DNA of 64,000 nucleotides from Lobulomyces angularis (taxonomy: Eukaryota > Chytridiomycota > Chytridiomycetes > Lobulomycetales > Lobulomycetaceae): assembly GCA_027604685.1 (NCBI GenBank), contig JADHYX010000005.1, positions 62,001 to 126,000 of the forward strand, in the 5' to 3' direction. The position numbers were made by a program, and so were the translations under genes. The notes under the pieces were generated by a model. It was given only the letters and a program-made list of their open reading frames with translations, did no database searches and was not told the origin of the DNA. Below are positions 56,775 through 64,000 of this stretch, one piece after another; positions within the stretch are counted from its first letter, which is position 1, and the number at the start of each line of letters is the position of its first letter.

Positions 56775-56907
56775 CCTACGGAAAATTTTGGTTTTTTTTT
56801 TTTTTTTTATATAAATTTCAACTAAAAAATTACAATTCTTTTTTTTTTTTTTTGTTATAAAAAATTTAAATTACAATAAAAAAAAGAAAAACTAAAAAAA
56901 CTAAAAT

Positions 56908-57707
56908 ATGGTTCTAGTTAATTGTCAAGATGAAATCTGCTCAACTTTTGTGAAACACATTATACCTTCAGTCACAGTACTCTTTACAAATTTGGTCTAC
57001 TTAGTCTCTTTACCTTCTTTATATAAATGCATTAAAACTAAAAGCTTGAATAATTTAAACCCATTGCCTTTTCCTTGGCAAACGTACGTATTAAATGTTT
57101 TTTTATTTTTTTTTTTTAAATACGTACCAAATTTTATTAATTTTATTTGCATATCTATAGAAACGTAGGTCTTGTATTTATTATCTATTCTTTTCTTTTG
57201 AAAGACAAAGTCTTGTTCCTTTCCAATGTACTTGGCTACTTTACAGGAATTGTTTACGTTTTGGTCAGTTTTCCATTAAGTTCTAAAAAAGAGCAAAATT
57301 TGGTAATCTACAGTATGCTTTTGAGTTCTCTCAGTATTTTTGTTGCTGGATTTATCAGTTTTCTTTGTAATTTGGATACCCAATACACTTCGGCATCTTT
57401 GGGAATTGCTTCTATCTTTAATTTATTTTTTTTTTATTTCGCTCCAATCTACAATTTAAAAAACGTCGTCAAGACTGGAAATAGTGAATCAATCTCCCTT
57501 CCATTATCGATCATCAGTCTTCTCACCGGCATAAGTTGGACCACCTATGGTGTAATCTTGGAAAATTGGTACATCATTGTTCCAAACTCTTTTACCATAC
57601 TCTTTAGTCTCACTGGTTGCTTTATTAAATTTTTGTATTATAAAAATACCAAAAAGGTTGTTGCTGCTCCTGTTGTTCATTCCCTTAAAGATAAATTTGT
57701 TATTTAA
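56908..57707 (+). CDS. SWEET-family sugar transporter
   Basis: Two exons (intron gtacgtatt...ctatag). About 240 residues with seven predicted membrane helices arranged as two three-helix MtN3/saliva repeats joined by a linker helix. First repeat: VTVLFTNLVYLVSLPSLYKC, LNPLPFPWQTNVG (the conserved Pro/Trp region) and GYFTGIVYVLVSFPL. Second repeat: LGIASIFNLFFFYFAPIYNL, VVKTGNSESISLPLSIISLL and WTTYGVILENWYIIVPNSFT with the conserved YG and PN. The C-terminus is short (APVVHSLKDKFVI). SWEETs are facilitators of sugar flux across membranes; the substrate is not readable from sequence. Confidence 0.9.
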
Positions 57708-57843
57708 AAAAAAAAAAAAAAAAAGTTTGTTTATCATTTTCTTTCAAGTTAGTATAATTTATTTATTTATTTATAAAAAATTAAAGTTTTTTAATAAAAA
57801 TTTTATAAATGATATATTTTAAATAATATAGAATTTTTTTTTT

Positions 57844-57853
57844 NNNNNNNNNN
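57844..57853. other. Assembly gap (10 N)
   Basis: Ten Ns in poly-T/A-rich sequence between the SWEET gene and the 3' end of the phosphatase. Confidence 0.99.
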
Positions 57854-57918
57854 CTTTCTTTTTTTGTTTTAAAAATTTATAAGCAAAAAAAAAAAAAATA
57901 AATAAATATATATAATAT

Positions 57919-60900
57919 CTATTTATAAATTTTTAAATTTTCTTTAATATAATTTTTTACATCAACTTCAGATTTAACTTTTTCCAAGATTTGAAAATCA
58001 ACTTTTTTGATACCTAAAAGGAAGGAGAACAAAAAAAAAAAAATTGTCAAAATAAATATAAAAAAAAAAAAAAATTAGTTTTAAATACCTAAAGTAAAAT
58101 GTGCAAAAACAGGTCTATGATCTGAAGCTAAACTCTCAATTCTACTAAAATATCTATTTACTTTAATTTTTTGGTTGCTAAACTTCGCTCCATCTATATT
58201 TACACCACCTTCACGATTTTTACTAAATAAAACTTGGTTTTCATTACTGAAGTATAAAATTCTATCACAGTAAGCTGGCACCCTCTTTTTTTCTGAGGTA
58301 TCGTAGTTTTTTGTGTTAACATCGTATTTAAAAGTCGGTCTAAATTGAATCTTTCCTTCTTTAAAATTACGTAATGCAAAGTGCTTGTTATGCTTTATTT
58401 GTGCAGAAAGTTGATCATATTTCTTTTGTTTAAATAATAATAAAAATAAAAATAAAAAAAATTTCAAATTTTTTTTTTATTTATTTTTTTTTTTCAAATT
58501 TACTTACTAATAAAAATTCAAAATTTTCGGATAAAGCAGCACCGATTACTTCTTCCCTTGGACGTTCAATTCTATAGTTTAAATCTCCTGAAAGGATTAC
58601 CAATTCATGGTCTAATATTTCGCTTCCATCACCTTCATAAAGGATTTTTTAATTTTTTCTTTTTTAATTTAAATTATCAAAACCTCCATTAACATTAAAA
58701 TTATGGGTTAAATTTGGAAATTGGGTATCTTTGAGTATAGTACATATGTCATTATTTCTGGACAAAACTTCTTTTTGGTGTGCAGCTAGATGGACATTCA
58801 CTAAGCATATCGCTTAAAAATAAAAATAAAAGAAATGGTTCCTGGCATTAAAAAACAAAAAAAAAAAGGTTATTACAAGTATCAAAAAACAAGAGCCTAA
58901 CTGCAATAGAGCCTTTGTTACCGTGAATACCACCGAATCCGGTTTTAATTGTGTCAACTTCAACTTCTTTAATAGATTCCAAATTCTTTTCACTAACAAA
59001 CACTAATGTATACAGTCCAACGAGTTGTTTACATACTAATTGTACGTATTTCGTATGTGGTTTATGCCGTTTTAACTCCTCCTTAAATAGTTCTGCCCAC
59101 TGTGTAGAAGGGTCCATTTTGCTTGGTTTACTTTTTTTTAATATATTTTTTGCTTGTGTTTGAGCCTAACAAAAACAAAGAAATTTTTTACATAAATATG
59201 AATAAAAAAAAATATGCATATTTTTTTGTTATACTGAATCTAGAGCAATCAATTCTTGAAAATTAATAACAATGATATCAGGATACGTTAGAGATGTTAA
59301 CATATCCATACAAAATAAGGGGTCTTTTGATTGTAAATCGGAAACCTTCATTGAATCAACATTCCTATAAAAATAAAAATACAAAAAAAAATCAAGAAAA
59401 AAGAATTAATTAATATCATACCATGTGCAAACTAAAGCTTTTATCGTGGAAAAAGTACTATATACGCATTCTTTTAAACGAACTTGCTCATCTAAAAGCA
59501 AAAATTTTACACTGAGAAGCAAAAAAAAAAAAAATTAGAAACCAATGTAATCATTCGTCAACAGTCCATCCCATATTAAAATTTGTCCTTCGTCTGATGT
59601 AGATATTATGTCTAATCTATTATTCTTAACTGAATTTAAATTCAAATTTAGTAATATACAAGGATTTTTGTTATAAGCGATAAAACTTTTAATTTTTTGG
59701 TAGTTGTTTTTCTTTGAAAAAACTTGAATCTTTCCATTAATAGAACCTGTCCAAATATCATCTCTTACTGTTAATATTGCTAAAATCTTTGTTGGACCAC
59801 CGCCAGTAATTATTTTTGTCTTAATTATTGAAATTTAAAAATAAAAAAAATAAATTAATAAATTCACTAAAGTTGCAAAGAGTTTAAAAATAACTGCTGA
59901 TTAATCTATTATATACCACATTGAGCTTTGAATCCCAAATAACAACTTTACCGTCTTCATGTCCACTCAAAACTCCATTATCTTTATACTCTGTCAGACA
60001 AGTGATAAATCCACAAATGACAGGACTATTTAAAACTTTATGTTTTAAATCAACCTCATCCACTTTAATATTGTAAACTTTTAAAAATCTGTCCAAGATA
60101 GAGCACGTCCACAACATTTGATCACAAGTCACAACAGCGATGTGAGGGGGAATTTTAGATATTAACTTTCTAGTAGGTTCATTGGTTAGAGTGATAATTC
60201 CATTATTGTTTGGTCTCCAAATTTTTAAAACTCCATTTTCGTCAATAGAGCAAATCTAATTCATATATTAAAAAAATAAACAGAAAATATGAAATCTGAG
60301 AAAAAGTACCATTCTTTTAATATCATTCTTTAGTAAAAGAGTAATTTTTGCGGCGTGTGCTAATTTTTTTTCGACTAGTTCTCCAGAAACATCTACATCC
60401 CAAATTTCACCTCTTCCTAAAGAGACCCAAATTCTACAAACACTTATTTAACTCTTTAAAAATAAAATTATGTAGTACCTATTGCGACCAGGGACAAAAA
60501 TTAAAGCTAAAATTTTCATATCTTCATTTACCATTTTAAAGGAAGAATTATAATCAGAAGATGAGCAATTATAATCCCAAATTCTGATATTGTGAAATGC
60601 AGTAGCTATATATGGCATATTTATAGCAACTAAAATTTAAATAAATTAATTTACCATTATTTGTATATTTTTTTTTGGGCTTACTATATTTTATTTTGTT
60701 TGGAATAGTAAAACTTTTTTTGGCTTGTAAGGGAGGTCTTCTATTACAAATCACTAATTTGTCTCTGTCTTTGATGACACTTTCTTGAGATCTGGAATTG
60801 ATTTTAGATTTTGAATTATTTTTAACTGTCTGAAAATCATTTTTTGAACTAAAAGGATTATTCGGGTTAGAGTTTGATAAGGTGTAACTATTTGAGTCAT

Positions 60901-61363
60901 TAAACCGTCCTAGGTCATTAGGATACAAATTTTGAAGAGGATTTGAGGTATCAGAAATGTCCACGCCATTAATTCCGGTTGTCGCATTTAAAACATCAGT
61001 GGTACGCGAATTTTCTAATGAAAAAGAAGGGCTCAGTGGAGAACCTAAAACAGGAGAGGTATTTAGTGACTGAAATGATGTAAACGGGTTAGTTGAACGA
61101 TAAGAATTTGTTAAAGATAAATAAGAAAGATCATCATGCAGAACATTAGTTGATAGACTATTGTAAGATATAAAAGGGTTTGTTTCTATTTGAAAAGGAT
61201 TTGAATTTGAAGACAAGTTGGGAAGAGACTGCGAAGAATTTGGGGCAGCTTGTGAAGTTAAACGCGACATTTGACTATGCTGGTAGGCGGTATTAGTAGT
61301 GGAAGTTCTAATTGAATCGTCATCACTATCTGTAACATTTAAAAAAGGATTTGAACTTCTCAT
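57919..61363 (-). CDS. WD40-inositol polyphosphate 5-phosphatase with NPF motifs
   Basis: About 15 exons (ATG 61361-61363; TAG 57919-57921). The N-terminal ~250 residues are disordered and carry several NPF motifs (SSNPFLN, SNPFQIETNPF, STNPFTS, NNPFSS), ligands of EH domains. A WD40 region follows (IRIWDYNCSSSDY, GVLKIWRPNNNGI, GKVVIWDSKLNV, GQILIWDGLL). The 5-phosphatase domain has all main motifs: TWNVDS, NFQEL, GGIHGNKGSIAVR, VNVHLAAHQKEVLSRN, LSGDLNYRIERP, RVPAYCDRILYFS and SDHRPVFAHF. It should remove the 5-phosphate of PI(4,5)P2 or related inositides at membranes. The architecture recalls plant WD40-5PTases. NPF motifs suggest an endocytic role. Confidence 0.9.
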
Positions 61364-62180
61364 TACTAAAATAAAAAATAAAAAAATATTAATTTTCGGA
61401 CGAACAAAACATTAAAGCTTTATTTAAATCTGTAAAAATACAACTTTACGATTTTACACTTTTTTTTTTTTTATTTTTATTTTTTTTTATTATTACCTTA
61501 GAAAATAAATCTTTTTAGTATTTTATTTATCTTCTTCAAATCTTAAAAAACAATTGAATAATAATGAAAAAAAAAAAAAAGATAAATGGTTTAAAAATTA
61601 AGCTTAAAATACCTAAGTATAGAAAATCAAGAAAAAATTATTTTTCTTCCAATAAAATAAAATAGTTGAATGTTGAAATTAAAAAAAAAAAAAAAAAAAA
61701 AAATTGGGTATTGAAGACTAATTTAAATAATTTTTTTTTTTTTGATGTCAAGATAAATAATTTTTTGAAAAAAAAATTTTTTTTTTTAATTATTTTTAAG
61801 GTTTGAAAAAGATTACATTTTAATATTATATGTCAGCAGAAATAATATCTGCGTTTAATACTAGCTAACACTAGAAGAATGGATCCATGAGCATCTCTAA
61901 TTCCTACCGCTCATTTTCTTATTAAACACTTTTCAGAAAATTCACAAATTTTTAATTAACGTTCCTTGATCAATCAAGTGAAAACATGAAAATTCTATTC
62001 ATGAAATTAAGCAATAGTTGCTTAAACTGTTTTTAATGTTGTAGAAATTGCCTTATTTAATTTCAAATTCAGTTGTAGTTTTTTTCAAGATTCCCTTTAA
62101 TAACAACTGAGTTTAAAATTAAGAAAAAAAAATTTAGAAAAAAAAATTAAAAAATAAAAATAGTTAATTAGAAAATAGTA
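61364..62180. other. Divergent intergenic, poly-A/T-rich
   Basis: Between start codons of the phosphatase and the LRR gene, with several A and T runs of 10-20 bases. No gene seen. Confidence 0.55.
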
Positions 62181-63655
62181 ATGAAAGACTTCAATAGAAA
62201 AAAACCTAAGTTCAGTAACCGAAAAATAAAAATTTTATTTTACCTTCTGGTAGTATTAACACTCATGATTGGGATTTTTTACAGAACCTACTTGTTAGCA
62301 ACCAGAAATTATCAAAAAGTTCGACAGTGCGAATTCTTAAGTAAATGGCAACCAAACATATTTCCTGATAGATTTAGCTGCTGTGAGAATAAAAAGCATG
62401 TCTCATGCGATAGTCTAGGAAGAATAACAAAGCTGTATGTTTTCTTCAAAATTTATGCAGAACTCAATTAAAATTTTTTTATTATATACTTTTATCCAGT
62501 GACCTACACTCTCAAAAGTTAAAGGGTGCAGTTCCCAAAGCTCTGGGATTAAGATTAAAAAAATTAAAGTTATTGTAATGATACTAAACATCAGAAATTT
62601 TTATTTTTTATTTAATTTTTTATTACCATTTTGCATTTTGATTAGATATTTGCATGAAAACGAATTTGTAGGAAAAATACCATTGACACTAGGAAAACTG
62701 AAAAATTTGAAAAAAATGTATACCATTTGTTACATTTTTGCGCTTATCAACTCTTTTTTTTTTTGTTTTAGGTGGTTGGGTCAAAATAAATTTACAGGAA
62801 ATATTCCATACAACTTTGGCAATTTGACAAACTTATTGGAGCTTCGATTAAATAATAACCAGTTAACTGGTTCAATACCTGATACGTTGGGAAATTTAAA
62901 AAAGCTAAAATATTTGTAATTTTTTATTGTATTTTTTATTTTTATTGAAATCTTACTTTTTTTTAAAAAATTATTGAATTTTTTTTATAGAAAACTATAC
63001 CGAAATAAGTTAAGTGGAACTTTACCATTATCATTGAAAAAACTTTCCAACCTTGAAAAGCTGTAAAAATTTAATAAGAATCTTCAAATAATTTTAAATA
63101 TTTTTTTTCTTTTTAGCATTTTAAATGATAACAAACTTCAAGGTACCATCAAGGGTAGTTTATTAAGACATTTAACAAAATTGCAGTATATGTAAGCATT
63201 TTTTTTTTTTTTTTCTTTTACATTATCATTAAAGAAAGTTACAAGGAAATAAGTTTAGAGGAAAAATTCCCTCGGAGTTAGGGAACCTGACTGAATTAAT
63301 ATGGTTGTATGTTCATGAGAATCGATTGACAGGTTCAGTACCTTCAACTTTAGGAAAATTAACTAAGTTGACAAAATTAAAAATTCACAATAACAACTTG
63401 ACTGGAAAAATTCCTTCTAGCTTTAAGAATCTACGGAACCTAGATTTTTTGAATTTAAGCAAAAACAACTTTACCAATACATTTCCAAATTTAAATGGTT
63501 TAAAAAAATTAAAAGTTTGTGTTGTTCTCAAGGTAGGAAATGTGTCATGCAACGCTAGTTTTTCTAATATGAATATAAAATGCGACATATCTAACTACAA
63601 TGGTAATTACTCAAATAAAAATAAAAAAAAGTCCTTTAGAAAGGTTTTAACTTAA
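62181..63655 (+). CDS. Membrane-anchored LRR protein (plant-type repeats)
   Basis: About seven exons. After a basic N-terminus, one membrane helix (FYLLVVLTLMIGIFYRTYLL) near residues 20-40 suggests a type II topology or signal anchor. A Cys-containing cap (RFSCCENKKHVSCDSLGRIT) precedes eight or nine 24-residue plant-type LRRs with the LxGxIP pattern: LHENEFVGKIPLTLGKL, WLGQNKFTGNIPYNFGNL, RLNNNQLTGSIPDTLGNL and so on. The C-terminus is Asn/Lys-rich without a kinase domain. Introns fall at the same place of each LRR, so exons equal one or two repeats. Such proteins often face outside and bind partners; no ligand is known. Confidence 0.85.
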
Positions 63656-64000
63656 TTTTTTTTACCGTTAAGGATGCTGAGGTTGTTTTTCTTGATTCTT
63701 TATTTATTAGATAATGCAGTCAAGATTGTAAAACCAAAATTAATTTATTTAGAATCTATGCTCAAGTAGAATATTTAACAATTTTGTATTTTTTTAATAC
63801 AAATTGTCCTATTTTTTTTCGTTTTTCGTTATTTGTTATTTTGAAAAAAAAGATGGTCATGAAATAAAATTTTTTTGACTATAAACCCCAAAACCCCTTT
63901 CCAATCAAAAAATTTCAATGAAAATTTGCAAAACTAATTTTGTTAAATCACAAAAAACTTTAAAAATTTTATTTGAGCACTATTAGAATAAAAGTACGCA
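63656..64000. other. 3' flank of the LRR gene
   Basis: AT-rich to the window edge. No coding stretch recognised. Confidence 0.5.

Larger units (their letters stand above)
55652..56907. other. Intergenic, SWEET upstream region
   Basis: AT-rich apart from a GC-richer patch at 56700-56790. It holds the second dispersed-repeat copy, a short tandem repeat and two palindromes (listed). No gene seen. Confidence 0.6.

Noticed and set aside
1..64000. CRISPR arrays, bacterial operons, rRNA
   Set aside because: No regularly spaced repeats or Shine-Dalgarno-led gene strings; all genes are spliced eukaryotic ones.

Overview
The window is strongly AT-rich nuclear DNA of a eukaryote. Genes are dense on both strands and broken by many short introns (mostly about 37-70 bases, GTAAG/GTATG donors, AG acceptors), with long poly-T/poly-A runs between genes and two 10-N assembly gaps (46533-46542, 57844-57853). 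The gene set points to an early-diverging, probably zoosporic fungus or close relative with a respiring mitochondrion. TIM54, PET117, TOM70, SCD6, ARV1 and a HAL-type kinase are of fungal/holomycotan character. A TRPV-like channel, a carotenoid oxygenase, a SWEET transporter, plant-like LRRs and a Fanzor relic are more usual in basal lineages. This placement is inference; no rRNA or marker allows a firm name.

Layout. 1-2172: 5' part of a PP2C-like protein (minus). 2469-7117: a 19-exon gene (minus) for one predicted polypeptide of about 1270 residues that joins an animal-type haem peroxidase domain, DOMON, cytochrome b561, cytochrome b5 and a flavin/NAD(P)H reductase. 7846-11049: an LRR protein and a helical-repeat protein (both minus). 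11342-13835: TIM54 and TAF9 (plus). 14126-15936: a Lys-rich protein and ribosomal protein uL2 (minus). 16602-18251: a mitochondrial carrier (minus). 18420-20390: a decayed Fanzor nuclease (plus), with an inverted duplicate of part of it lying against the carrier start. 20664-22966: TOM70 (minus). 23747-28026: SLY1 and seipin (plus). 28390-31556: TRP channel (minus). 33452-34397: small membrane protein (plus). 34587-35770: ARV1 (minus). 36088-38572: SCD6 and PET117 (plus). 39205-40630: PQ-loop transporter (minus). 41148-49877: HAL-like kinase, carotenoid oxygenase, eIF3j and PEX16 (plus). 50279-52090: TSR4/PDCD2 (minus). 52490-57707: an unknown protein, a WD40 protein and a SWEET transporter (plus). 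57919-61363: WD40-inositol 5-phosphatase (minus). 62181-63655: LRR membrane protein (plus).

Functions. Several neighbours serve mitochondrial biogenesis (TIM54, TOM70, PET117, a carrier, a possible Tim17-like protein). Others serve membrane traffic and lipids (SLY1, seipin, ARV1, PEX16, 5-phosphatase) or translation and ribosomes (uL2, eIF3j, TSR4, SCD6). They look like ordinary scattered eukaryotic genes, not a functional cluster. The strongest candidate for an unusual system is the five-domain redox chimera, which has a DUOX-like plan (extracellular peroxidase-homology domain, haem membrane core, cytosolic FAD/NAD(P)H module) but is assembled from other parts. The Fanzor relic is the clearest mobile-element finding. 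Exon joins were made by eye from splice consensus, reading frame and family resemblance, so individual boundaries may be off by a few bases.
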